DNA of 64,000 bases from JALORV01 sp963775635 (lineage in GTDB: Bacteria > Pseudomonadota > Gammaproteobacteria > Burkholderiales > Burkholderiaceae_F): assembly GCA_963775635.1 (NCBI GenBank), contig CAVZJO010000015.1, forward strand, positions 1-64,000, in the 5' to 3' direction. Below the pieces are notes generated by a model that had not been told where the DNA came from, searched no databases, and saw only the letters and a list, made by a program, of their open reading frames with translations. Position numbers and translations under genes: made by a program. Of this stretch, positions 7,641 through 15,447 are shown piece by piece. Position 1 is the stretch's first letter; each line of letters begins with the position of its first letter.

Positions 7641-10125
7641 TTCTGTGCCGCATGTCCGCCCGCCGGTACGCGTGGCGCCGCGCACTTCAACCGTTCTTCT
7701 CCCGCCTCCGCTGCAGTTTCCGAATGGCCTGGGCGGATTCACCGACAGCGGGCGCGAGTATGCCGTCGTCCTGAATCGTGGCCAACGCACGCCGCTGCCA
7801 TGGATCAATATCGTTGCCAACGACGGCTTCGGCTTCCAGGCATCCGAGTCCGGTGCGGGCTACACGTGGGCGGGCAACAGTCGAGAGAACCAGTTGACGC
7901 CCTGGTCAAACGACCCGGTGTCCGATCCGGTCGGTGAAGCGTTCTACTTGCTTGACCGCGACTCGGGCATCCTTTGGACACCGACCGCGCTGCCGATACG
8001 CGTCGAGGAAGCCAGCTACATTTCCTGCTTTGGCCACGGCTACGTCCGCTTCCAGCATCGGTCGAACGGGATCGAGAGCGACCTGGTCCAGTTCGTCGCC
8101 TCCGAAGATCCGGTCAAGATCTCGCGGCTCCGGCTCATCAATCGCTCGAGCCAAACGCGCCGCATATCGATCACTGCCTACGTCGAGTGGGTGCTTGGGT
8201 TTTCGCGCATGGTGAATGCACCGTTCGTCGTCACCGAGGTTGACTCCGAAACGGGCGGAGTATTTGCGCGCAATCCGTGGAATCGCGAGTTCGGCAGCCG
8301 GATCGCCTTTGTTGCCTGGGATACCCCCGCCGACAGCCTGACCTGCGATCGGCAGGAGTTCGTCGGACGCAACGGTCATCTCGCTTCCCCGGTCGCGCTC
8401 GCGACCGATGTCCAACTCTCGGGACGCTGTGGAGCCGCATTCGATCCATGCGCGGCGCTGCAGCGGGAAGTAAAGCTCGAGCCGGAAGAACAGATCGATC
8501 TGGTCTTCGTGCTGGGCCAGGCACCCAGCACCGATGCCGCGCGCGAATTGATCCGGCGCCACAGGACAATTCCCGAGGCCAGCGCCGAGCTCGAGCGTGT
8601 CAAGCAGCAGTGGCGTGAGATCCTCGACTGCGTGCAGGTCGAGACGCCGGACCCGCAGATGAACGTCATCCTGAATCACTGGCTGCTCTACCAGACGATC
8701 GCCTGCCGCATCCATGCGCGGAGCGCGTTCTACCAAGCGGGTGGCGCCTATGGATTCCGCGACCAGCTGCAGGATGTTATGGCGCTGACGATCACGCGCC
8801 CCGATCTGACCCGTTGGCAGATCGTCAACGCGTCATCGCATCAGTTCCGCGAAGGCGACGTGCAGCACTGGTGGCATCCGCCTCTCGGGCGAGGCGTCCG
8901 AACGCACTTTTCCGACGATCGCGTCTGGCTGCCTTACTGCGTCAGCCATTATCTGACCACCACCGGCGATACGAGCGTGCTGGACGAGCGGGTTCCGTTC
9001 GTCGAGGGCGCCCGGCTGCCGCCTGAGCGCGAATCGATGTACTTCGAGCCGACCCTCTCGGATGACAAGGTCACGGTGTACGAGCACTGCGCGCGCGCAC
9101 TCGATGTCAGCATGGCGGTCGGACAGCATGGCCTGCCGTTGATGGGCGGCGGCGACTGGAACGACGGCATGAACCAAGTCGGTGCCGGAGGCCGAGGCGA
9201 GAGCATCTGGCTGGCCTGGTTCCTGTGTGCAACTTTGAGCGAGTTCGCTCCGCTCGCCGTGCAGCGCGGCGACCTCGAGCGCGCACGCAGGTGGTCGGTG
9301 CACGCGGACAGCCTTCAGACGGCCGTGGAACGCGAGGCCTGGGATGGTGCGTGGTATCGCCGTGCCTACTTTGACGACGGCACTCCGCTCGGCGCGGCAG
9401 GCAACACCGAATGCCGCATCGATTCACTGGCGCAAAGCTGGGCGCTGATATCCGGCGCGGGCGATTCCGCCCGTGCGCGCCGAGCGATGGAATCCGTTGG
9501 CGAACACCTGGTCAAGCCCGGCGACAACATGGTGCTGCTGTTCGCGCCGCCATTTGACCGATCGACACACGAGCCCGGATACATCAAGGGCTATCTGCCG
9601 GGCGTGCGCGAAAATGGCGCGCAGTACACGCACGCCGCCGTCTGGTGCGTGATTGCCCACGCGCTGCAGGGCGACGGCGAGCGCGCTGTGGAGCTTTTCG
9701 AGATGTTGAATCCGATCAACCACGGCTCGACTCGCGCCGGCATACACCGCTACAAGGCCGAACCCTTCGTCATAGCCGCCGACGTCTACAGCGAACCGCC
9801 GCACACCGGACGCGGCGGCTGGAGCTGGTACACCGGCGCCGCGGGATGGATGTATCGCGCCGGGATCGAATTCATCCTCGGGTTCAAGCTGCGCGGCCGT
9901 GAGATCCTGATTGATCCCTGCATTCCCGAGCAGTGGCGCAGCTTCAAGATTCGCTATCGTGCGAAGCGTTCCACGTACGACTTCGTGATCGACAACCCGC
10001 AGGGCGTCGCACGCGGCGTCTTGCGGGTCGAACTCGACGGAAACGAACTCTCCGGACTGGCCGTTCCGCTCATGGATGATGCTGGCGTTCACAGCGTGCG
10101 CGTGACGCTGGGGCCCCTGGGGTAG
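7474..10125 (+). CDS. ndvB: Cyclic beta-1,2-glucan synthase, C-terminal part (GH94 phosphorylase domain)
   Basis: Third segment of the same protein. The family sequence resumes at about 7500 with GAIYVLRADLLSENEQALL and runs to a natural stop. It includes the complete GH94 domain: the FPNGLGGF entry strand, the RDQLQDVMAL helix, and the GGDWNDGMN motif near 9145-9180, which in GH94 enzymes carries the catalytic acid. The last ~60 residues form the usual C-terminal beta sandwich. Because this half is intact and keeps its active-site motif, a single-base error in the assembly is as likely as real inactivation. There is no obvious partner gene (such as ndvA) nearby. Confidence 0.85.
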   Translation: MRAWAARMRDGRGAIYVLRADLLSENEQALLLTAARVVIACRQGNLSAHLAMRPRDSVPHVRPPVRVAPRTSTVLLPPPLQFPNGLGGFTDSGREYAVVLNRGQRTPLPWINIVANDGFGFQASESGAGYTWAGNSRENQLTPWSNDPVSDPVGEAFYLLDRDSGILWTPTALPIRVEEASYISCFGHGYVRFQHRSNGIESDLVQFVASEDPVKISRLRLINRSSQTRRISITAYVEWVLGFSRMVNAPFVVTEVDSETGGVFARNPWNREFGSRIAFVAWDTPADSLTCDRQEFVGRNGHLASPVALATDVQLSGRCGAAFDPCAALQREVKLEPEEQIDLVFVLGQAPSTDAARELIRRHRTIPEASAELERVKQQWREILDCVQVETPDPQMNVILNHWLLYQTIACRIHARSAFYQAGGAYGFRDQLQDVMALTITRPDLTRWQIVNASSHQFREGDVQHWWHPPLGRGVRTHFSDDRVWLPYCVSHYLTTTGDTSVLDERVPFVEGARLPPERESMYFEPTLSDDKVTVYEHCARALDVSMAVGQHGLPLMGGGDWNDGMNQVGAGGRGESIWLAWFLCATLSEFAPLAVQRGDLERARRWSVHADSLQTAVEREAWDGAWYRRAYFDDGTPLGAAGNTECRIDSLAQSWALISGAGDSARARRAMESVGEHLVKPGDNMVLLFAPPFDRSTHEPGYIKGYLPGVRENGAQYTHAAVWCVIAHALQGDGERAVELFEMLNPINHGSTRAGIHRYKAEPFVIAADVYSEPPHTGRGGWSWYTGAAGWMYRAGIEFILGFKLRGREILIDPCIPEQWRSFKIRYRAKRSTYDFVIDNPQGVARGVLRVELDGNELSGLAVPLMDDAGVHSVRVTLGPLG

Positions 10126-10137
10126 CGAGCACGGTTC

Positions 10138-10726
10138 TCAAGCAGTCGCCATGCGACCCAGCTTCCCCGAGGCTTTCGCGGTGTGCGTCGCGATTACGTC
10201 CATCAGAGTCGGAGACAGGCAGTCATAAGGCTCCAGACCTAGCTGCTTGAGCCGCGACCGAACTGCACCCATCTGGGCGGGATCGAACCCCGACTCGATG
10301 ATCGACGAAACGAAAGCGGCAAATTCTGGCGGAGCCCAGCCGCGATCGCCCGACAGCTCGGTGTGAATGAAGTCCAGACCGAAAAACGGGTGGTTCTTGT
10401 TCAATGCGCCCGTACATATGCACGCCGCAGTCCTTGCAGGCGTGGCGCCTGATCGTGGCACTCTCATCGACCACCGTCAGCTTGTCTTGATTGGCCGTCA
10501 CGCTCACCTTGTCGCGCGGCACGACGGCGACCTGCGAAAAAACTGCGCCTCTCGGCTTCCAGCACTTGGTGCAGCCGCACACGTGGTTATGCGCGACCTG
10601 GCTGCCGATGGCGACCGTCACTTTCTTGTCCGAGCAGTGACATTGCAAAGTACCGCCCGCGAAATTCGGTGCGGCGGGCTTGAGACCTTGATCAACGTCC
10701 GGGTGAATCGATAGAGCGGCAGCCAT
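10138..10726 (-). CDS. gfa: S-(hydroxymethyl)glutathione synthase, glutathione-dependent formaldehyde-activating enzyme (frameshifted)
   Basis: Gfa speeds the joining of formaldehyde and glutathione, the first step of glutathione-linked formaldehyde removal. The start at 10726 has AGGAGG eight bases upstream. The first frame shows the family's zinc-binding cysteines (QCHC, CGCTKCW, HACKDCGVHMYGR). Near 10400 the frame breaks: GRIE is followed in the next frame by NKNHPFFGLDFIHTELS, the expected continuation. Restoring one A between GAA and AAG would give a normal ~195-residue protein. The stop faces the ndvB stop 13 bases away. S-formylglutathione hydrolase, a later enzyme of this pathway, lies at 61.6 kb; no formaldehyde dehydrogenase gene is in the window. 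Confidence 0.85.
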
Positions 10727-10844
10727 TTGTTCCTCCTGTTGTCGAATCGCGCCGACAGGCGGCAGAAATACAAGCAGGAAGATAGGCCGGTTCCGAGACG
10801 AGGGGTAGGCCTCTATCGATGCCTGTACCTCCCGCAAGGGAGTT

Positions 10845-10937
10845 GCACGGGCTCACCGTGTGGCCGCAACCGGGCCGGAACTCGCTGGGCCACACGGGCA
10901 ATCTAAGGTAGCGTGAAGAAGTTCGCGCGGCCGGCGC
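10845..10937 (+). repeat. Gene-tail repeat, copy 2 (orphan end of a beta-propeller gene)
   Basis: In-frame this reads HGLTVWPQPGRNSLGHTGNL, one residue, then TAG: the C-terminus of the propeller protein at 1-1158 with a single amino-acid change (Tyr to Asn). There is no propeller sequence before it. The rest of the interval up to 11126 shows no convincing gene. The copy lies about 110 bases upstream of the gfa start, pointing away from it. Confidence 0.85.
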
Positions 10938-11126
10938 AGGCGATACCGGTACGTCACGGCTTCGCCCCTGGTAGGACCTCCGGTGAAAGTTCTACGGAGT
11001 GACCCCGAAATCAATCTCAACCGACTGCAGGAGATCGCGGATTTTCATGTCGAGTTTCGGGATTCAGTTGAATTGGGGTCGCATTCACCACTGGCCGCGG
11101 CCGTCGTTGGGGCACCTTGCAGGAAA

Positions 11127-11702
11127 CTAGTCACCGACACGACGAACGTCGACTTTCTGAAGCCATCTCACATGGCGTGGACCAGGCCGCGTGTCACGGA
11201 GCGAAACCAGAGCCAGTGGACCCTCACTTTCTGGCAGCGGCGCACCATCGCGCTCGAAGATAACGAGGACGCCGTCGCCGATGGGCGAAAGAAATAACTC
11301 CGCCCAAGAAAACACAGCCTGGTAGCCATCGGTGGCAGTCGCAACGACGATGCTTCGCCGCAAGTCATGCCGTTGTTTCTCGACTGGTTTGGCTGACGTG
11401 AGAACATCGCGCAGCAACACTCCTGTGTAGCTCCGCTTTTGTTCTCCAAACTTACCGATCGCTCCAGCTATGTTGATCTGACGAACATCTTCGACTCGTT
11501 GCACTGCGAGTCCCTGGAGATCGCTGATTCCTAGCGTCAGTTCGCGTTCTACATTCCCCTGCACCCGAAGCGTATTCGCGCCTCGAGGCGCGGATTGCGC
11601 GAACGCGACCGATGTAACAATCACCGCGCACACACCGACGACGCGGCAAACACGCGTCACCCTCTCGCGTCTTGGGACATGTCGGTCCATCCTGAGATTC
11701 AT
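11127..11702 (-). CDS. Exported protein with oxidoreductase molybdopterin-binding-like fold
   Basis: A 191-residue protein. Residues 1-35 form a basic N-terminus and hydrophobic stretch ending SVAFAQ, a good signal peptide. The rest follows the pattern of short exported relatives of the sulfite-oxidase molybdopterin domain (PF00174-like): LRVQGNVERELTLGISDL, then YTGVLLRDVL, then VVATATDGYQAVFSWAEL, and a closing ALVSLRDTRPGPRHVRWL. The mature part has no cysteine, so the Mo-coordinating Cys of sulfite oxidases is absent and catalysis in the usual way is unlikely. Start chosen at 11702, preceded by a GAGGAAACCGAGAA purine run; ATG at 11690 is possible. Cellular role unknown. Confidence 0.7.
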   Translation of the reverse strand: MNLRMDRHVPRRERVTRVCRVVGVCAVIVTSVAFAQSAPRGANTLRVQGNVERELTLGISDLQGLAVQRVEDVRQINIAGAIGKFGEQKRSYTGVLLRDVLTSAKPVEKQRHDLRRSIVVATATDGYQAVFSWAELFLSPIGDGVLVIFERDGAPLPESEGPLALVSLRDTRPGPRHVRWLQKVDVRRVGD

Positions 11703-11938
11703 TTCTCGGTTTCCTCAGTCCATGTCCCGAGATGTTCAGGTTACATCAGGGCGACATGCACATCTGGCTCGGCGAGCATGCCGGAGTTGGTCTTGAACCG
11801 GTTGTTCAGGAGGTGAAGAAGGCGTAGCGTCATCCGCCAGCACCAATCGCTTGGCTTGAATTCGCCGGACATGTTGGAGCCGATGCCCGCGCCACCATGT
11901 TTCGCCGGCTCCCGCAGGAGCGCTCTTAGGAGGTCAGC

Positions 11939-12406
11939 ATGAAAAGCACGTTGTCCGTACTAACCGCAGCTATCGCCCTTTGGTGTCTGGGGGTGCCCGT
12001 TGCCTCCGCTCAATCGAGCCACATGATGCTCACCCCGGATCAGCTCAAGTGGACCGACGTCCCATCGCTGCCGGCGGGAGCGAAGCTCGCCGTCATCGAA
12101 GGGCCACTCAACGAGGCAGTGCCGTTCACCTTTCGCCTGAGGTTCCCGGCGAACTACCAGATTCCAGCGCACACGCATCCGGCAGTTGAGCGCGTCACCG
12201 TGCTTTCCGGAACCCTCAACTTCGGCATGGGGGACAAGCTGGACATGCAAAAGACAACCGCGATGGGACCGGGAAGTGTCGTGATCATGCCGCCCGGGAC
12301 CCAACACTATGTGTGGACCAAGGACGAAACCGTGGTTCAGCTAAGCGGGATGGGACCGTGGGGCATCAACTACGTCAACCCGGCAGACGACCCAAGAAAG
12401 AAATAG
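11939..12406 (+). CDS. Exported cupin-domain protein
   Basis: A 155-residue protein with a clear signal peptide (residues 1-24, cleavage after VASA). The remainder is a single cupin barrel: the first motif contains PAHTHPAVERVTVLSG, with two histidines and a glutamate as metal ligands, and the second contains PPGTQHYVW, with the last histidine. AGGAGGT lies just before the ATG. Exported cupins of this size are common in Burkholderiales; some act on small molecules, but the substrate cannot be told from sequence. It stands alone, with 230 bases of gene-free DNA upstream. Confidence 0.78.
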   Translation: MKSTLSVLTAAIALWCLGVPVASAQSSHMMLTPDQLKWTDVPSLPAGAKLAVIEGPLNEAVPFTFRLRFPANYQIPAHTHPAVERVTVLSGTLNFGMGDKLDMQKTTAMGPGSVVIMPPGTQHYVWTKDETVVQLSGMGPWGINYVNPADDPRKK

Positions 12407-12499
12407 CGCACCCCGACCAATTTAATCTGCAAGAGTGCGCCGCGGTACCTGATTGCCTGGCGCACCTCCAAAGCGAAGCGCATCATCCGGGGTCGTCGA

Positions 12500-13393
12500 A
12501 TGAGCGCGACGCGAGGCTTCCACATCGTTGATGTCTTCGCGGAGCGGCCCTACGCGGGGAATCAACTCGCCGTCGTGGTTGGCGCAGACGGCATGTCCGC
12601 CCGGACGATGCAGCAGATCGCCGCGGAAACGAATTACTCGGAAACGACATTCGTCGACACAGCGCGCGAGGGCGACGATGGATACCGCGTGCGGATCTTC
12701 ACCCCGGCGCGGGAGATTGCCTTTGCCGGACACCCAATCCTGGGTACCGCGTGGGTCGTGCGTCATCACGTTGCGCCGGAGGAGTCCCTGCCGGTACGCC
12801 TGAATCTGGCCGTAGGGCAGGTGCCCGTCACGTTCGAAACGCCCGCAGGTGGAGCCGAGGTGGCCTGGTTTCTCGCGCCGCCGGTTGTGTCGGGGGCCAC
12901 GTGCGCACCGGAGAGAATCGCGACGACGGTCGGAGTCTCGCCCGACGACATCGACACTCAGGCTCCGGTTCAACAGTTCGCAGCCGGCAGCACCGCCGCA
13001 ATCATCGTCCCGCTGCGCAGTCTCGACGCGCTACGGCGCAGTCGCCTCGACCTCCAGGCGTTCGCTCCGCTGGCGAGCGCGGGGTATCCGCCGCTCATCT
13101 ATCTCTTCTGCCGCCAGACCCATCATTCCCGCAACGACCTCTGTGCAAGGTTCTTTTTCGAGGCCCATGGAGTGCGCGAAGACCCGGCAACGGGCAATGG
13201 AGCGGCATTCCTCGGCGCGTATCTGCTGCAGCATCGTCTGTTTTCGGAATCCCGTCTCGACCTGCGGATCGAGCAAGGCTACGAGATCCGTCGGCCCTCC
13301 CTGGTGAGGCTGCGCGCTCGAATGGTGGGCGGCACTCCCGAGGTGAGGGTCGGCGGGCATGTCATTTCGACGGTGCGGGGAGAACTGCTTTGA
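12500..13393 (+). CDS. PhzF family isomerase-like protein
   Basis: A 297-residue protein of the usual PhzF length. The N-terminus has the FHIVDVFAERPYAGNQLAVV signature, and NYSETTFV carries the glutamate that acts as general acid/base in PhzF of phenazine synthesis. IAFAGHPILGTAWV and EDPATGNGAAFLGAYLL are the other two conserved blocks. Most members outside phenazine clusters have no known substrate, and no phz genes are present here, so a role in phenazine synthesis is not implied. The protein is expected in the cytoplasm. Confidence 0.85.
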   Translation: MSATRGFHIVDVFAERPYAGNQLAVVVGADGMSARTMQQIAAETNYSETTFVDTAREGDDGYRVRIFTPAREIAFAGHPILGTAWVVRHHVAPEESLPVRLNLAVGQVPVTFETPAGGAEVAWFLAPPVVSGATCAPERIATTVGVSPDDIDTQAPVQQFAAGSTAAIIVPLRSLDALRRSRLDLQAFAPLASAGYPPLIYLFCRQTHHSRNDLCARFFFEAHGVREDPATGNGAAFLGAYLLQHRLFSESRLDLRIEQGYEIRRPSLVRLRARMVGGTPEVRVGGHVISTVRGELL

Positions 13394-13511
13394 TGCTATA
13401 GCCTTGCAGGCAGGACGCGTTCGCCGCCGTTTGCAAGCAGGACTGGAAGGAAGCCTTCCCGAAGCATCGGGATATTGCAGTGACGCTGTTCAACATGAGG
13501 AGGAGATTCGA

Positions 13512-14294
13512 ATGAGAACAACGGAGAGGTGGTGGCCTGCGGTCCTGTTGACAATCGTCCTGGGACTCCTGTTCGCTGGGGCGCCTCAGGCGCAGACGAA
13601 GACGACCATTGACGTGCGCAAGTTCGAGATCATCGCCATCGATGGCAACAACCTGGTCGTCCGCAACGAGAGCGGCACGCACGAGTACTCGGTACCGGAC
13701 GACTTCCGCTTCACGGTCGACGGCCGTAAGTTGTCCGTGAAGGAGCTGAAGCCCGGAATGAAGGGCACGGCGACCGTCACAACCAAGACGACGACGATCA
13801 CTCCGGTCACGGTGACCGAAATCAAGGAGGGGACGGTAGCCAGCGCGACTCCCTATACGGTGAACGTGCGGACTTCCGAAGGCGTCCGGCGCTTCACGCA
13901 GAGCGAACTCGACGACCGGGGCGTGCAGATCCTGAAAGACGGACGCAACATCCGCATCCGCGACCTGCGGCAAGGTGACCAGATCAATGCGACGTTCATC
14001 TCCAAAGCGCCGCCCGTGGTCCTGACGGAAACCGAAGTGCAGGCCACGCTCGCCCAGGCAGCCCCTGAAGCGAGGCCGCCGCGCCGACGGCCCGCCGCCG
14101 CACCAACGCAAGCCGCTGCCGCCGCCCCGTCGGATACGACACCGCCGACCGAGCCCAGCGCCTACAACAACGGCCTCGCCCCCGCAGCCGCAAGCTACGG
14201 AGGGAACGCCTTGGGTCTGGTACATAGTGATAGCGATCGCCCTGGCCCTTCTGTGGTTCTTCCTCACGCGCAAGAAGGAAAAGAGCTGATCTGA
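13512..14294 (+). CDS. Exported repeat-domain protein with Ala/Pro-rich tail; C-terminal membrane anchor hidden in the next frame
   Basis: Start at 13512, with AGGAGAT eight bases upstream. Residues 1-28 are a signal peptide ending AGAPQAQ. Two similar ~75-residue modules follow (the first around NLVVRNESGTHEYSVPDDF, the second around YTVNVRTSEGVRRFTQSEL), then a linker rich in Ala, Pro and Thr. As read, the protein ends in a non-hydrophobic tail. In the +1 frame from about 14207 the sequence is WVWYIVIAIALALLWFF followed by LTRKKEKS and a stop at 14287-14289: a perfect transmembrane helix with a basic end. A single base change near 14200 therefore appears to separate the protein from its anchor. 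The function is unknown. Confidence 0.7.
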   Translation: MRTTERWWPAVLLTIVLGLLFAGAPQAQTKTTIDVRKFEIIAIDGNNLVVRNESGTHEYSVPDDFRFTVDGRKLSVKELKPGMKGTATVTTKTTTITPVTVTEIKEGTVASATPYTVNVRTSEGVRRFTQSELDDRGVQILKDGRNIRIRDLRQGDQINATFISKAPPVVLTETEVQATLAQAAPEARPPRRRPAAAPTQAAAAAPSDTTPPTEPSAYNNGLAPAAASYGGNALGLVHSDSDRPGPSVVLPHAQEGKELI

Positions 14295-14405
14295 AGTTGC
14301 ATTCGTTCACCCGGGCAGAGCGCTTGCCGCCCCGGCCCGGGTCGACGAGGCGCGCGATATTGGTCGCACCGCTACGTGCGTTCGGCCTGCACGTGCCGGA
14401 CTTGA

Positions 14406-14915
14406 TCAGGCGACCGGGTCGCGAAAGTGGCTGAGCGGCCACTTCTCGGTGATCATGCCCAGCGGCTTGCCAGCGTGGCGAATCAGATAGGTCCGCGAAA
14501 CGAATGGCGCCGATGTCGGGAGGTCAAAATACTGTGCGATTGGCGCGCATGGCTCGACGGATTGTCCAACGATCTCGCGAAAGGTTTCCAACCGCTCTTC
14601 CTTCCACAGCAAGCCGATCGGCCGGTCCGTATTGAGCATCTGGTCCTGGATCGATTTTGAAAGGCGTTCCAGCACGAATTGCGACTCGGCGTACAGGTAA
14701 GTCTTCGTGGCGCCGGTCAGCAGGATCCTTCGGCTCAACATCCGGGTTGGCCCACTGCACTGCAACTCCGCCGGTGCACTGTCTTCGCTGATCGTCTGCA
14801 CCAGCTTCTTCACCCGAATCGGTTCGCCGGCATACAGCGCAATCAAGTCGGTGACAGTGCCGTCGGTGGCGAGAAGGATTCTCTGGAAAAGACTCAGATC
14901 GTGGTTGGCAGGCAT
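14406..14915 (-). CDS. Chorismate pyruvate-lyase-like protein (DUF98 family)
   Basis: A 169-residue protein matching the DUF98 group related to chorismate lyase: DLSLFQRILLATDGTVTDLI at the start, the YAGEPIRVKKL block, then RRILLTGATKTYLYAES and a closing LGMITEKWPLSHFRD. Chorismate lyases remove pyruvate from chorismate to make 4-hydroxybenzoate for ubiquinone; members of this subgroup are annotated by similarity only, and no ubi gene adjoins it. The ATG at 14915 begins the conserved region; the frame is open further upstream, but that part looks non-coding. The gene is divergent from the VOC gene, 81 bases between the starts. Confidence 0.72.
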   Translation of the reverse strand: MPANHDLSLFQRILLATDGTVTDLIALYAGEPIRVKKLVQTISEDSAPAELQCSGPTRMLSRRILLTGATKTYLYAESQFVLERLSKSIQDQMLNTDRPIGLLWKEERLETFREIVGQSVEPCAPIAQYFDLPTSAPFVSRTYLIRHAGKPLGMITEKWPLSHFRDPVA

Positions 14916-14996
14916 CGAGCGATGATAGGTGAGCAGCCGACCGGCCGCGGCGCCAAGATTCAGGTCCCGCCCCGGGAATTGCAGGAGAATCGCGCA

Positions 14997-15377
14997 ATGA
15001 GCGAGAAAGATCCGCGCCCCTCGGTGTGGGTAGGGCACGTCGTCCTCGAGAGCGATCGGCTGGAGAAGACCGCGCAGTTCATGCGCACGATCGGCATGCG
15101 GACGATCTTTCCGGGACCGCGCGTGGCGGTGTTCGAGTTGCGGGGCGGCACGCACCTGGTCGTCATCGCGAAGGAAAAGATCACCGCTGGCGCGGCATCC
15201 TTCGATCTGATGGTCGAAGATCTGCATGCGACGCACAAGGAGTTCACGTCGTTGGGACTCGAGCCCACGCCGATCGAGACGGCTGCCAACATGCCGCACG
15301 AACTATTTCGCGTTCGTGAGCCCGCCGGACATCTCATCACGTTCTACTCGAATCATGTCTCAGGCGAGCCAGTCTGA
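14997..15377 (+). CDS. VOC (glyoxalase/bleomycin resistance) family protein
   Basis: A 126-residue single VOC module: WVGHVVLESDRLEKTAQFM forms the first beta-alpha unit, VAVFELRGGTHLVVI the second strand pair, and FDLMVEDLHATHKEF begins the second half. The closing EPAGHLITFYSNH is the last strand set. VOC proteins are metal-dependent enzymes or binding proteins; the reaction is not predictable. The start at 14997 is chosen over the longer open frame because the fold begins right there. Confidence 0.78.
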   Translation: MSEKDPRPSVWVGHVVLESDRLEKTAQFMRTIGMRTIFPGPRVAVFELRGGTHLVVIAKEKITAGAASFDLMVEDLHATHKEFTSLGLEPTPIETAANMPHELFRVREPAGHLITFYSNHVSGEPV

Positions 15378-15447
15378 CGCATCCGCAGGCATCCCGATTG
15401 ACACGGGGGCGTGCTTGAGGCGCTCCTGGGCTGTTTGACAACTTCGC

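Noticed and set aside
10999..11088. Imperfect inverted repeat GTGACCCC...GGGGTCGCATTCAC, REP-like
   Set aside because: The arms match at only about 12 of 15 places and the loop is about 60 bases; not strong enough to call an element. A similar GGGGTCAGAGTGAA string near 26530 is single.
10983..11297. 104-codon plus-strand frame
   Set aside because: Overlaps the end of the exported molybdopterin-like gene on the other strand and has no family pattern.
14195..14215. Programmed +1 frameshift in the exported protein
   Set aside because: No slippery run, rare-codon-stop pair or stimulatory hairpin is evident at the joint; a base error or mutation is simpler, so it is listed only as a possibility.
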